Assembly: GCA_008711295.1 (NCBI GenBank)
Contig: VUYV01000003.1
Location: 4,433,609 to 4,497,608, forward strand
DNA length: 64,000 nt
Direction: 5' to 3'
Source of the DNA: Anarhynchus alexandrinus
Lineage: Eukaryota; Chordata; Aves; Charadriiformes; Charadriidae
Shown here: one piece after another, positions 1 to 14,105 of the stretch
How positions within the stretch are numbered: position 1 is the stretch's first letter
Layout of the letters: each line of letters begins with the position of its first letter
Translations under genes and position numbers: made by a program
Notes under the pieces: generated by a model
What the model was told of the DNA's origin: nothing
Database searches by the model: none
The model's input: the letters and a program-made list of their open reading frames with translations, nothing else

Positions 1-3000
1 TATATAGCTGCTAGAGACGTCACCTACATACACTACCTATTGCAGCTTTTCCAGTGATGTTTGCGAAACTGCCACTTACTTTGAGGAAGAGTGATTGTTC
101 CCCAGCTACCAGGATTTTATTCAATTATTTTAAGGAGTTACATCTCATGGTAAATAAACGAAAAAATTTACACGTCAAAGAAGACAAACATTGTACTGTA
201 TGTACTGAGTCAGTATACAAAACATTGTATTTATTAAAATAATACATTTTCATTTTCCAAAAAAAGTGCTCTAAATGGTGTCTTGTCTACATACAGGAAA
301 ATGAGTTGGTTTCAGAAAACTGCATGTGCAAAAATTGCATCAGCAGGTTCATAGGAGTTGCTGCACTGCACTGAAACAAGTCAGGTGCTTTATAATAAGG
401 AAATCAGTATGGAAATTAATGCTAAACAGTTAATCTGTAATATTATTCTGCCTTTGCAGCTTCTGGCTCCACTTCATTTTCATTGCCTGTTTCATAGTGC
501 TTTTAGAGACTTGGCCAGTGAACAAGGAGAACCAGGAGTTAAGGCACAGGAAGGGGGTGAGGAAAGGACATTCTGGGAGATAGTGAGCATGGAATTGAGA
601 AGGGCACATTGTGTTGCAGCTCTGAAAGAAATTATATCTGTGCCTGACGTCATACAGGTGGGTACTCAAATCTTCGTAGAAGTAACCACGTTGTCACTGC
701 AAAACTACTCCAGCTCCCAATAGCCTGCACAAGTAGAAGATAAATACATGGGGGTTTTTGTTATTGTTTTGTTAGAAATATTAATATGCTGATGGTTTGA
801 TTTATTACTTTTGTAATTTCTTTTTTAACAGATCAAAGTTATGCTTTTGAGGACAACTACTGTTCCCATTACCTAGGTCTCTTAAGAGCCCTTTTGCGGC
901 AGAGAAAGGTCTGATCAGTCAGTTCTTATATAGGTATTTGTAAATAAATTAAAGACAAGATTTAGGCAGACATAGGAAAATAGACTGCCATTGCGATATT
1001 TCTGTCCAAACTGCTGTGTTTTAGATCCCGTATTGTTTTACCTGTTACTGGATTAGCATGATCTCTGCCAAGCAGCCCAGGTATGTGATGGTTATCCATC
1101 TTTTCTTGTATACGTGTAAAGGTTAGCTAGTTGTTTTGGGCATTAGGTTTGAGCTTGAAGGCAGTAAAGTTGTAGAGGATTGTCTAAGAGCAAAATGCTG
1201 CCTAGAGTTAAATTTACTGAATATGTTTCTCACCAGTGGTCTGTTGCATGCGAGATGCAATTTAGTTGCTTGCATGATAGGTTGAGCAGAAATGCACAGT
1301 AGTTCCAAATAATCCATGAAGACCATTTTCTCTGTTTGCAGTTCCAGTGAGTTTAGACAACTATGATGTAATTAGGGATATTAGGATTTTGCCATTCCAT
1401 ATCACCCCTGATTTTTGAGTAGATTGTAAAGGGATCGTAATGACCATGAGTGATTTCAGCCTATATTTTGTTGTCTCATCCCTAAGTTAGTACTTTGACA
1501 TTGTCAGAACGTATCTGCATATTATTATCTGCTACCAAAAATATTAATAAGGTACTCCCTGGGAAGAGAACTGCTGTTAACAGTCCTGAGATGTCCTTCT
1601 AGTTAGTGCCTTTAAAGGCTGTGAAAGGGCATAGTCAATGGACTGTAACTTTTTTCTTGTTTTATAAATCTACATGTGCTCATCATATTTGGCATAATAA
1701 TCAAACTAATAAAGTTTCTAGCTCTGAAGATGATTCTAGTTCATTGCACAGGAATGGCTGAATCCATAAGCTATCCACTAAAACTAAATCATTAAGTAGC
1801 AACTAAAATGAAATATGTTTATAAAGCTATTTTCAGGTATTATCTAATGGATGCATATCATCGTACAACATCATTTTATTTTCTCAGCAAATTGTTTTTA
1901 GGGGATATGTGCAGCAGAGTACTTATAAAATTTAATGCAATTCAATGTAATGAAGAAATTTGCATTTGAAACACAGTCACTTACAAATGTTATGGGACAA
2001 GCAGCATTCTATTAGAAGGCATTTCAAATGTTTCTGAACAGCAGCTGAGGAGGATATTTCCTGATGTGGCTCTATTACTGCAGCACATTTTCTCTTCATC
2101 TGTAACTACTTCTTAAAAATAGAAAAGGCAAAACGGAAACTTCAGTTACCGGAGAATACAAAGGACCTCAATTCATCTTTTGAGAGAAGTAATGAGCAGA
2201 AGGCAGCAGTTAGTCATCCACTGAAGCTTTCCAGTGGAGAGACTCTGATAATTTGATTGCTCATTTTGAAATAGAAGTTCTCCTTGTCCCCGGAAGGTTT
2301 TTCTTTTTCTTGGCAGCTCTGATAGGTAGTTTGTTTCATAAAAAAAGGTAATGAATAATGGCTCATAAAATTTTCTCTGTCAGACTCTCTCTTTTCCCAA
2401 CCTTTTGTTGCTTCCAGATCTTTATTGGAAAAGGACCCAATACTCTTCCTGGACAATAGCCTGAGGAATCAGGCTCTGTCTATGACCAGTTTGTAGAAAT
2501 CTGTCATAAGTCATCCCTAGGCTACCAAAATTCCCGTGGAACTTCCCTGTTCTCATTTTTTGTAGTCTCCAGCTTTAATAGCCTCTCTCTTTTTTATGTC
2601 CACGCACATGAACATCTTTACCTTTATTCTTGGTTTTGTTTTCTCTGATCTATCCCACGTGTTTTGTGTCCTAGAGCCTTCTTCCAATGGTGTATTGTGG
2701 CATTCTGCCACGCTGCATCTCGGTAGCTGTTACTTTTGCTACTATGAGAAAACTACTTCCACTAATGTTTTGAAATACAGTATACAGGTATGCATTCTCT
2801 GTAGTTCACTGAGACACAACTGCCGACAAACCTTTCTATATCCCTCAGACAAAATTGGGCTTTTTTGACATGGAGTTGAGCAGGTAGCTAGGTGGTGGTA
2901 TCAGTGTAAATATACAATGCTGCATGTGGAAAATTATTATTTCACCTCCATGATAATAGCCATCTATCTACAGCTATATCGCTACTGATGTTTTTAAGAC

Positions 3001-6000
3001 TAATTTAGAAATTTGTTTAATTGCTTTGTTTGCTATTTGGTTTTTAAACTGCCCCCTGTTAATTATCATAAACGACAGCTAAAATTTTAACTGCTTGCCC
3101 ATAAAAAATGCAACATAGAACACTTATTCCTTAATTCCTGCTGAATTCCCTCCTATTTATACAATTTACATAATGACTCTTGAAAGACCAAAGAGGGGAA
3201 TTATACTTTAGAAATTGAGGTTATTCAGTATATTAAAGGATCAAGATATCACACAAGATACAGAACAATCAGTCCAAAATGGTTTGGTCCTTCTGAATTT
3301 CATCATCTCAGGAGAATTATAAATCAAAGGCATGTAGCTATAAATGTACCTTATGGAAAGATATAGACTCCATAACAGTATGTTTCATCAGCTTATTTGG
3401 CACTGTGGCTTAGGTGGAGTGACATTACATAATTTGTGATGACTTTGTTCTGACATCTTCCCATCACAAAGGATTGATGGACCAAAGTCACAGAAATGTC
3501 ATCGGTGATAAATTCAAGCTAGACTTTAATCTTTCTCACTTGATGTAACATCAAAGAGGAATAACACAGCCTGCAAGATACGTTAGACAACTTATTAAAG
3601 AAAAAAGATCCACAACTGACACATTGAGTGAAAATTGTATTGATAATTTAAGGTGTATTTTCCTTCTGAGTTTGTAAGGGCTTCACATGTGAAGGCTCAT
3701 GTTAACCAGAATTTCAGAAAAGATGCAAACCTCTGTAATTCTGCAGTGAGTGCGTTTCCTATCTCTCTAACAGATTTAACATTAATTGTTAAAAGGGCTT
3801 TGAAAATGTAATCTATTCAGTACCTAATTTGAATAAGAAAAATACAGTTATTATCGAGAACAATGCTGCTGACTGTTTGTTCTTGAAATTGGGACTCTAA
3901 AATTATACATAAGGCCTATGCACTTTGTCCTTGAAAACTTCAGGTATTTGCTTTAAGTGCCTAAACCAGAAATGAGGTTGTCCTTGGGTCCTACCATAAT
4001 CAATGGATAAAGACAGGCAACTCCAAAGAATGAATTACTTCTAGTTAGGTTCCAGGGAATTTTTAATGCAATGTGGTACTTGGATTTTACTCCTCCTTTT
4101 GCATATTAAAAATCTAATCTTACATTTCAAAAGTAGGAATTAAAATCTGCGTGTAGTGGTGAAATTCTGTTTTGATCACTGATGTTGACTTTCATCCTTC
4201 ATGAAAACCTACGTGTATACAGTTTGGAGGCTTTTTTTTACCCCCTTGCAGTCATCTGGAGTATTTCTGTTTTAATTGTCTTGATTGTCTCATTTCAATG
4301 ACAACTATGACCTCACATCCAGTAATGACTAACATATTGAATTTAATGTCAGTAGAGAAGCGGGTGATCAGATAGTGAAAAATTGGTATTAAATATTGAT
4401 GCAACATTGTATCTAAAAATATAACCTCTTTACAACATTTTTTTTCCAAAGCTGATCTCTTCAAAACAGAAGTAGAATTGTATTATATCCAGATCATGCA
4501 GCGCTCAAGAAGAATTTATTTTCTTTATATTGACTAAGTCGTTGAGATTTCTTTGGTAAGGAAGGTGGGAAGTCTACAATAGTTCAGATTTGGGGCTTGT
4601 GTTTTGTTGTTGTTGCAGTTTTTTAATTGTAAATACTCATCCAGTTGAAAGTAATACAATATCGTTATATCATTTCACACACAAGTTACAGAAGATCTTT
4701 ACTTGCTCTTAACTTTTGGCCAGTTCTAAATTGGGCTCTATTTGAAACCATGACCTCGAAGTGAAAGGCTCCAGATCCTATTACTAAACTTGTGATCCAT
4801 GTGGTTCTCTTCAATGTATAGGCCTATTTGTCACTGTAGAAGTTCTTTTGCTAAACTGACTTATATTTCAACGCAAAGAAATGGACAGACGCAAGTTTTA
4901 ATATTCAGATCCCATTTTTATTTCACTAACAGTTGCAATTACTTCCTTTTTCAAAAGCTAGTCTCTGCCAGGTTGTTTTTCTTTTTTTTTTTTCTCATAC
5001 AAGAAACATCACTTTTTTCAGGCTTAGAAACTGTTATTATAAGACACATCTTAGAATATAAAGCTAAAATCTTATGGAAACCTTCAACGTTTCTCCAATT
5101 TCTTCTTCAATTTAATCACAAGTTTGACTGAATTAGAATGCAAAAGCACAACTACCTCATGATTTTTTGGGCTTTGTTTTTTAAAATGCACAATACTAGA
5201 GGATAGTTTGATTAATATATTAAGCAGCGGTTCCTTTAAAAGTGATGTCATATCTGTTTCTGTAAAAATAATACAAGGCCTGAAAGGTTATTGACATTTC
5301 AGCAGAAGAAATAGATTTTGAGTTGCTGGCTAGCAACATGTTCTTTAGAATTTTTTTTTTTTTACGTTTCATCAAAGACAGTGTAATTAACCTTAGAGCA
5401 ATGGATAAAATCCACTGTCATCAACTGAGAGAATAACTTGGTCTTCTAATGCTACTGGTCATGTAGTGTTCTTTCAATAACGCTTTCCTTCATGTAAAAG
5501 GTGTATCAAAACTTTTCACCACCACCTCAGGCAGAATTCTGCTTCCTCCCTCTCTACACAAATACCTTCTTCTGTTGTTAAAGAAATGTGGCTTGTGTAT
5601 TGAAGTTAAAACAATAACACAGTCAAAAGGAAGACAATAACAAATAGTTCTATCACGAGGGACATAGCACCAGTGTCAGATACCTGTGAACTTTATGTGG
5701 TAAAGGAATAGTGGGAAGTTTTTATTTTTCTAATTTACTTAAAAACTTAGGACAGGACAAGAAAGGAAAAATCTTTTCTGTTTTAAATATTTGGTGGTAT
5801 GTTGTATCATCCTTATAAATTAAAAAAGAAGTTATCCTATGCTGCATAATTTATGTCTGCAAAGATTTGCTGATGTTAAAAGGACAAACATACATGCATC
5901 TCTATTAGGGGAGTCTTATGAGAGAGAAAACATATTCAAGAATAAATCATAACATACTTCACACAGTGGCTACAGGTTAGTCTATAATGCTAAATATTTA

Positions 6001-6700
6001 TATAATATAAGTAAATTTTATGTTTTTTCTAAAGAAGGTGCTTAACATCATGACTGGCTATATTGCATAATGACCTTTTGAATTTTTTCAGATTTGGGTT
6101 TTTGTGGTTTGTTGTTGTTGAAAAAACACTCCCTTTGCAAGTGTGATTTAAGGTCATTCTTTCTTTTAAAATCTTGTGGTGACTTGTGTTGATGGTTTTC
6201 TTTACTGTTCAGGATATCACTGGCTAGGAGACAAATTCAGTTTCTTGTTTTGACATAAAGCCCAATTTCATTGGGCCAATATGTTTAATTGTAGAGAACT
6301 TATTCTGCTTATTTCTATCTGCTGACAAAAGCTTAGGCTGAGAACAACAAAGGTAATTATTCTATGATATCATTTAGGAATTAGAAAAAATGTACAATTG
6401 TATTTGAAAATGCTGAGATTTAGAAATAGTTAATAATTTCTCCAGATGAATGAAATATTAAAAAATGTTTATTTTTTCATGATAAAAAAAAAAAAAAAAT
6501 ATGTCTGTGAATGCTTTTTCACTCCTTTGAAATATTGGTAGGTAGCTTTTATTAGTTCTTAGATATTCTTTCTTCAACAATCCAGTGTACAACTGTCAAC
6601 AAGATGGTCTTAATAAAAACAATAAATGCAATAGCCAATGACAGAATCTTGTCCTTCCTTGCAATTTGTATCTTTTAAGTACTTCATGCTTCATCTTGTA
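1..6700. other. AT-rich non-coding DNA, no gene seen
   Basis: This stretch is anonymous AT-rich sequence with short homopolymer runs, for example poly-A at about 6484-6499 and T-runs near 4980 and 5350. The open frames are short and resemble no protein family I know. The only element worth separate note is the weak candidate exon at 460-657. I saw no CR1, LTR, tRNA or rRNA in it. Very old, unrecognisable repeats may be present. Confidence 0.6.
460..657 (+). other. weak candidate exon (66 codons, phase 0-0)
   Basis: A 121-codon open frame spans 358-723 in otherwise stop-rich AT-rich DNA. Inside it, a pyrimidine-rich stretch ending CCTTTGCAG at 451-459 resembles a 3' splice site, and CAG|GTGGGT at 655-663 resembles a 5' splice site. 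The interval between them is 198 bp, an exact multiple of three, and open in the same frame. The peptide matches no family I recognise, and no neighbouring exon was found. A non-coding RNA exon or pure chance are at least as likely. Confidence 0.15.
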
Positions 6701-7310
6701 CTTGGTATATCTTGCCATTAATTCACTACACAGTCCTTCTGAATTGGTCATATTTGCCCTATTTTAATTCTGCTTACCCTCTTACCCTCAGAATTATCAT
6801 CTCCCCTAACCTGAGCTGTTCACAGACTGCGCATCCTAACTTGTAATTAATCTCTTCTTTAAGTAAATAGCTTTTCTGTGCAGCCTCTGCTTTCCACAAT
6901 TTCAGTAATTTCAGTAATTTCTTTTCATGCCCTAGCATATTTTATGACTTCTTGGCAATGACCATTGATGTCTCCAAAGCATTTCTCCCCTCCCTGATCC
7001 TTCTCGGACTCTCTGTCCCTGGGCTGAATCTCTGCATGGTCACAGCAGTTGCCTCATTACCTCATCCCATTCTGACAGATGCTGTTTTCTTTGTTTTTGT
7101 CTACTGTGGTTCTTCAGTTCCCATAGAAACCTGTTTAGATGCACAGCCAATTCAACTTGATATTTTAGCGCTCTCTTGTCTGGAGACAGGAGTGGTACCC
7201 CCAGGTGGAAAGACTGCCTGGGCCTGGCTCCCCCAGCTTGAGCATGAGGAAGAAGCGTGCCTACCCCACAAATTCACACTCTCAGAGGGGTTGAGTCCAG
7301 AGTAACCAAG
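6700..7310. other. pyrimidine-rich, locally GC-rich island
   Basis: The plus strand is unusually rich in C and T from about 6700 to 7150. A visibly GC-richer patch follows at about 7180-7300, in strong contrast to the surrounding AT-rich DNA. A 117-codon plus-strand frame (6952-7305) runs through it, but its product is low-complexity Leu/Pro/Val and matches no family I know. It may be a degraded repeat or a constrained non-coding element. The sequence does not decide between them. Confidence 0.35.
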
Positions 7311-9229
7311 GAATCATTAAGTTCTGTGATGCTCATTAAAGACCTTCATTTCATAGGCGCAAGCCAAATCACAGTTCCTTTAAACACTAAAAATATGTAG
7401 TGCTTCCAGTGCTTTTAAGTTTTGACAGCAGCTGCAGCAATAACAGCTTCTCATTTCATGCCTTTATAGGGTTTCTTTACAACCACTATGAATAGAAACT
7501 CAGCTTTTCTGAAAACAGGGAGAGAATTTTCTTAGAAATCAATGATTTCAGGTTTTTCTTGCCTGTGAGAACTTCCTGTTTGTCTCAGGTGAGAAGGATT
7601 CTGCGGATCTTTTTTAATGCACCAAGTAGAAAGGCAAGAACTGCAGTGGAACATCAGTTTTGCTAGGCAAAGAGATATAAGGCGATATCTGTGTCTCTGC
7701 CAAATGTTTGGTTTGCCAGAATCACACCCAACTTTATGAAATTAAAATAAAACATGTAAGAACCTGGAAGTTTAAATTAAAGCATAAAACTTTTAATGGT
7801 TAGTAGTCTCTCTGCCTCTGCTGATGCGCCTGTACATTGAACCTCAGCATTTTCAACTATATATCTTCACTTGGCACCAAGTCCCACATACCTTTTTCAC
7901 ATGACTACCCTGCTGAATGTCAGCAGACCTGCACCTATGAATAACATTATAACATTTGATTCGTTGATTTTGACATTCTTGAGATTTTAATGTTGTGTAA
8001 ATCCTATGCAGATGTATGCCACTATAAAGCAGTAATAATTGTTGTTGTTCTGGAATTTATTTTCAACTATTGTGAAAATGTTATTGAAATATGATAATTA
8101 CAGGAGGGGAAAAAAAAGAGCTGTATCTAGAATAGACTGAAAAGCATTTTTCATCTGCTTACTGCTCCATCTCTGGATAGATTTTTATTTTCTTCAACAC
8201 ACTGTGAAATGTGGTCCTGAATACTGATAAGCAGTAATGCACTGGTAGTAAATTTAAGACACAATAAAACAAATTTTCAATAAGTGGTGCTTGATAAGGC
8301 AGGATGCCTGTTGCTATTCAGGCACCTGTATCTTTTTTGGTCAAGGTCTTTCAAAAAATTTTAGGATGTAGAATACATAATTTGGATGTACACACAAAAA
8401 TTGTAGTTTCTTTTGTTTCTTGTGTTTCAGAGACTTGTGTATATGAAGAAAAAAAAATATATTAATGCCTTGTTTTGTTTGACCTAACTGTAGCTGTCAG
8501 GTGAAAAGTTCTCACTCGTGATCCAGTCTTTGTAATTAAAGTTAGCTGTTTTTATAAATCCATTGATCTTCTGAAAAGAGAAAATAGGTGATGCAAATTC
8601 AATGCTGGAAAACAGAAAACACAATACAGTAGGAAGGATTAGATGCCTAAATCGCTTAATGAACATCTGCAGATCCTGAAAACTTGCTTATAACAGCTGA
8701 CTCATTTTCTGAGCATCTGAAGGAGAAAATTATAATTTCTTGGTTTTGTCTCCTTTACAGCATGAGACAAAACAGTTCTGGGGTTTTATTTGTCTCTTGG
8801 ATTCTTAATGGTGGAATTATTGAAAAAATATTTGCTACTTAGCATTTGTCAATATCTGTTTTCTTAGTGTAATTTTATGTGTTTCTCTTCCTCTTAAAAT
8901 GTAAATAGGGGAAACTTGAAACAATGAGAACCATTCTACGTTAGACTATAGATACAGTTATGGGGAATGAAGTTGGAGATTTTTCCTCTTTTCAGGGGTA
9001 AATTGTGCTGGCCATGAAGGGAACAGGACAAAGGAACAGAAAGATGTGAAGTTCTTCAGTACCTCAGTATCTTAAATATTTGGGGTTTTTAATCCGGTTG
9101 CATTTTCTGCCGTGCATTTATGAAAAGGTGCATTTTCTTCTCTCTTTTGACAGGATCCAGTGACCAGTCATCTCAGCACCTTTCCGGCTTAGATCTTTCC
9201 TTAGAATTATTTTAGGTCTGTAGAGCAAG
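7311..9229. other. AT-rich non-coding DNA
   Basis: No gene, repeat family or RNA was recognised. It holds short A/T runs only, and the single minus-strand frame near 8484-8666 is short and featureless. Confidence 0.55.
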
Positions 9230-9720
9230 AGAAAAAAGTCCTCTATTCTTTAATCAAAAAAAAAAAAAAAGCATGAGGGGTGCATACGCAAAGAAGCAGA
9301 GGCTTGGGTCATTGTAGAAAATCACAAGGAGGAGATGAAAGGGAGATATTTGAGGAAAAAAGTGAGAGTAGGAGTTTTTGAGTGGAATGAAAAGAGTGAA
9401 AATAAGGCTAGGTGGGGAAGGAAAACACCAGGTTTTAGGGAGAGGAAGAAGCGAGTAAAAATAATTTAGAGAGAAGAAATTGAAATTTAATGGGATTGGA
9501 TGGGCAAAAGTGTGTCAGAGAAGAAAGAAGCAATGAAAACATACGCATGGAAGTGGAGGAGCCTAGGAGAAAAGTCCGGAGGGAAGAAGGTATTAGTGGT
9601 GTTGGGACACAGCATGAGTCTGTCAGATTGCACAGCAGGAGAGAAACAAAGGAAAGTGTATTTGTACTTGAGGAGCTGGAAAATGAAATGTGTGAGCTTT
9701 TAGAGTTATAAAGAAATCTC
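9230..9720 (+). repeat. purine-rich (GA-rich) strand-asymmetric tract
   Basis: The plus strand here is dominated by A and G (repeated gaagaaa, ggagg and gagaag motifs), starting with a poly-A run at about 9257-9270. The purine bias makes overlapping plus-strand Glu/Lys/Arg-rich frames and minus-strand Ser/Leu-rich frames open over 200-340 bp. These frames are composition artefacts rather than genes. No tandem unit is visible, so this is low complexity rather than a microsatellite. Confidence 0.5.
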
Positions 9721-12700
9721 TTACACAATGTAATAAGCAAAATTGTGCTATCCTGCCACACTTTATTAAGGATCATACGCTCTAGTGAGTGCTTTCATCA
9801 GTATTGTGATGCTCCCACACTTATAAAAGAAGTAAAGGAATAACACCCTTCCTTGAGCAAACAATGTGCTGTAGGGTTGTAAAAAATTTCGAGACAAAAA
9901 TAAAAACAAACAGTTTTTTTTGAGGGGGAATGGTAAAATAATTCTAATTTATAGTCTAGTCTATTAAAATTCTTTGAATCACTTGTCCATCACCTGTCCA
10001 CCAGTTTAAAATTAAATGCCAGGGTAGCATTTGGCCCCTTTGCAGTTAGACGTCAATGATGTCAGAATGTAACAGGATAAAAGAACATTTCAATCACCTA
10101 TGCAAAGACATTATACAAACAAAATAACTGCCTATTGAATCCAGTAATATAGTCCTCATGGGTTTTTTGAGGAATATTCCCTGAAGTAGAATAACAGCTT
10201 GGGCAGCATCTGCGTTTGTTAGAATTTCGATCAATGTTGTAGAGTATTCTTTCCTAGTAATTTTTGTTGCCATTGTATTTGATTGCTTTACTTAAAATTC
10301 ATCAATGTTGCCTAAGTGATAAAAAGTCTGAGAATTGTCAGTGATAGGTTCTTTTTTTATCTTCTTACTAGTAATAATCGTAATGGAATATGATAGACTT
10401 TTCAGCTCTTGTTTAATAGAAAGCCAAATACATTGGAATTGTTCTTGAATGATCAAAAGAAAATAAAATTTCATTCTAATGGGCTAAGATATTCAAATGT
10501 ATTTTGATTAATTAGGAGTATACTGATGGAAATTACACAATTTAATTAGTTCATGCAGATGCCATATCCAGACTGCATGGTATGTACTGGTAAGTGACTA
10601 TTACGTTGCTACTGCTGCTTTAATTCATGGATAAGAAGAAAATATTCCATGTCAATTCAGCATATAATAATACACCATGCACAGCATGTTTCCTTCATCT
10701 GTCTAAAGACAAAAAATTTTTTAGCATAGATATAATCTAGTAATCCCTTAAACAGCAAAAGTTCCCAGGATAAACATTGATTTTTTAACTCTTCTGGACC
10801 AAGTGAAAATAAAAACTTGGGCCTTTATTTGAAAGCTAAATAAACTAACGTTGATTTTTAAAAAAATGTATGAGTCTAGACCTTAAAGTGACTACCTTGG
10901 TATTGTATTACTGAAAGCAAAATAAACGTGAAGTTTAGTTTAGAATAAGAGATAGCTTCCAATGAATAAAAAAGTTTAAATTGTATGTTTTGCCACCTCA
11001 AACTGTAAAGATGTTTTCTTAGTAGTGATTACATACAAGCAATCCTGCACCACAAGTACATTCACTCACTAAAAATGCACTCGGATTTTTGCATCCCAAG
11101 TTTGCTGGTTTTATGTGGTGCTTGTTTCTCTTTTTAAATCGAAGGTGGTAAAGGAACAAGCAACTTTACTTTGAAGATTTTCAGAGATCTGGGCCATAGG
11201 AGCTTAAATCTAAAAGCTCATATATTCCACAAGTACTCTTAAAAATACTTCTAAAATGTCATTTCTGGTGTAGTTTAAAAAAGGCCTCATAGCTTAAGTG
11301 TTCTTACTCCAGCTGTAACTTGTATAGCGCTCAGATTTTTGTTTAATATTTTACTATCTGTATTATCATTTTGAGAAAAAGGAAGAAGCAGCTAGAGGTA
11401 ACTATAATATATCTTACTGTGCTATAAGGTACAAATAGACAAGCTCATGACTGCAGTGAAGCACTTACAAATATCTTTGCAGTTGGAAATTTGAAGTAAA
11501 AATAAATGATTACTTCATACAACATTTAAGCTTGTAGTTATGTTCCCTTGTTGCAGGCAGGAGGAAAGGAAGAAGTAAAGATTCTGTCCTCATCTTACAA
11601 TTACATGATACAGATGCTGAAGAGAGTCATTGAGGCATATTAATCATCTGTTGAATTGTTAGTTAGCTAAAGACCCAAATGATATTTTCGAAACTAACAC
11701 TCTGGGCTTTAGACTATTTCGTAACTAATGTAATGATCTAAAGGTCAGTTCAAATGAGATACGTAATTTTCATTTGATTTAATGACTCTTGATACTCAGA
11801 AGCTTTACCAGTGGCATATTTAAGAGAAAATAATGCATCCAGTGTCTACTAGTAGAGTTAATCTATTTACTTGAACAGTGGCTACTCATTTTTCTCTGAA
11901 TCCTCTCTTCTCATCACAAATGTGGTCATTACAATGCTTACTGCAAACTGATAATCTGCTACACTATTTGTACTCCTTCAAGTGAGGTATGAGCAAAATG
12001 CACTGCTCGCAAACCTGTGCTCTCTCAGTTGACAGTTTGTTAGCTCTCAGCAGAACTTAATGATACTTGATTTAGTCTCATGGTTGCTAACGAAATAGTC
12101 TGATTTCTGCATTGGAGAAACTTATGTCAAGCCAACTTGAGGCAATCCTGATATCCTTCATTCCCTGTAACTTCTATACGCAGTGTATTTTTTAGAAAAA
12201 ATATACCACAGAAGGCTGCAGAAGGAAAAATTTACAAGAAGGAAGGCAAATACATACCTTATTATTAACTATTGTTTTGACTAAACATAATGCTTTCCAG
12301 TGAGAAGTAGTACAATCATTTATCACAAAAAGTTGCTTTCTAATTGTATTGGATCTTAGAAAATAAAACATCTCTTTTGTGTATGTTTTCAGATTTCATT
12401 TTCATGTATTCCTTGTTGACAAACTATTTTTTTTATCCTGTTCAATGATCTATAAGGTTGGATACGTCTTCTAAAATAAAGCATGTAACACTAATACGTC
12501 ATGTAAACATGTGTCTTGATAAGGTCACATACAAGAATTACTTTTACAAACACTAGCTAAAGGCTTGTTTTAAAATGACCTTGCTCAAAAGAAAGTCCAA
12601 AAATTCTTTTAATTAAGTTAAACAATGTACAGTGCTTTGGGAGAATAACTACAAATATGTTCTTGCCATTTCTCTAGTGACATTATCAGCCACAGAAAAG

Positions 12701-14105
12701 GGAAAACTTAGAAAATCAAAAAGTTGGAAAGTGGATTACATGGACTGGGGAGAAGAATAAAACATACCAAAGAAAAATTGAAATTACTACACTACTTCTA
12801 TTACTACTACAAAATTTTACCTTCCTGAAGGATTTAGCACAAACTCAGATATGAGGTGTTAGAGTAAGATTTTATTTGTAGTTTAAATAAATAACCCACA
12901 AACTGTGAACTCTAAACGAGCAAAAACTTCTAATGAAAACAAATGACATGCCTTGAAAGTATGAAAATTAATGGTTAAAAACAATCACCAATTTTGTTAA
13001 TAAAAAAGGCAAGAGTACCACAAATCCCTTTGATATTCGTGCTTGCAGATGTACATGTGTAGAATATGCTCCCTAATAAATATCTGCAAATATCTCCAAA
13101 TACCTGTAACTTTTTTCTCAGGAACACCATGAGTTTTTTGTGCATATTAATCTGAAACATGGATTACCTTTTAAGTCTTTGAAACACAACTAGGGTCATA
13201 ATAAGACTTGGAGCAGTACAAAAGGTACCTTTTACATTGTATGTGCTGAATAAATACTATTGTGATCAACTTATTAATATCCAGGTTTAATAAAGAATGA
13301 CTTTTTAATATGGTGGATGTAGGCATGTTGCACAATGTAATATACAACAGTTTTGTCTTGACAGTTCTAACCTTGGCTAATTTCTTGTGATTGGGTTATA
13401 ATGTAATTAATATGCCTACATGTTAAAAATGCATTCATTCTGTATGCAGAAAGTAGAATAATGATGAGCCACTAGAAATCTTTCACCTTTCTGCTAATGT
13501 GAAACTGTGACAATTGCTAAACTGTGATTCCACAGTCATTACAATGTAGATACAATGTAGTTAAAATCAAAGTTAAAAGTGCTATTGTGTGCTGTTAAAA
13601 AAAAAAAACAAAACTTTAAGCTTGTGGAACAATCTTAAAAAAATATGTCAGACAAAGTTTAAAACAAAAAATCTGAAAAAATCATTAAAATTTAGATTAA
13701 TTATCAAATTATTCATGAACTAACCTCTTCCTGGATGAAAGATATGCTAACGCATGAGGTAATATTAGTTAACAAAGATTACTTTAGGATATCTTGTTAT
13801 AATTAGATCTCAAATCCTATTCCAGGGAGTCAATAATTTTGTGTTCTTTTGGGAGAATATGTTAAGCATTTGTGACCTCTCAGTTTCAAAAGAGGATACA
13901 AATCCATTGGGAAATATCATGGAAAACAATCAGAAAGTTAGAAATAATGAAAACTGAGGAACACGTGAACTAATTTGAGTTATTTAACCCAATGATTAAA
14001 AGACTTTTTCAGGAACAGAATAACAAGGTTTTAAATTCATGAAAGTAGATGGTGGAAAGGTAAGGATAATCAGGTTTACCATACTGCATGGAGAAAAAGC
14101 AATGT
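9721..14105. other. AT-rich non-coding DNA
   Basis: No gene, LTR, LINE or RNA gene was recognised in these 4.4 kb. There are short homopolymers (for example the A-run near 13597-13608) and a small direct repeat of TACAATGTAG near 13543-13560. Confidence 0.55.

Noticed and set aside
9435..9776. 113-codon minus-strand Ser/Leu-rich frame and plus-strand Glu-rich frames.
   Set aside because: They follow directly from the purine/pyrimidine strand bias of this tract. No domain is visible.
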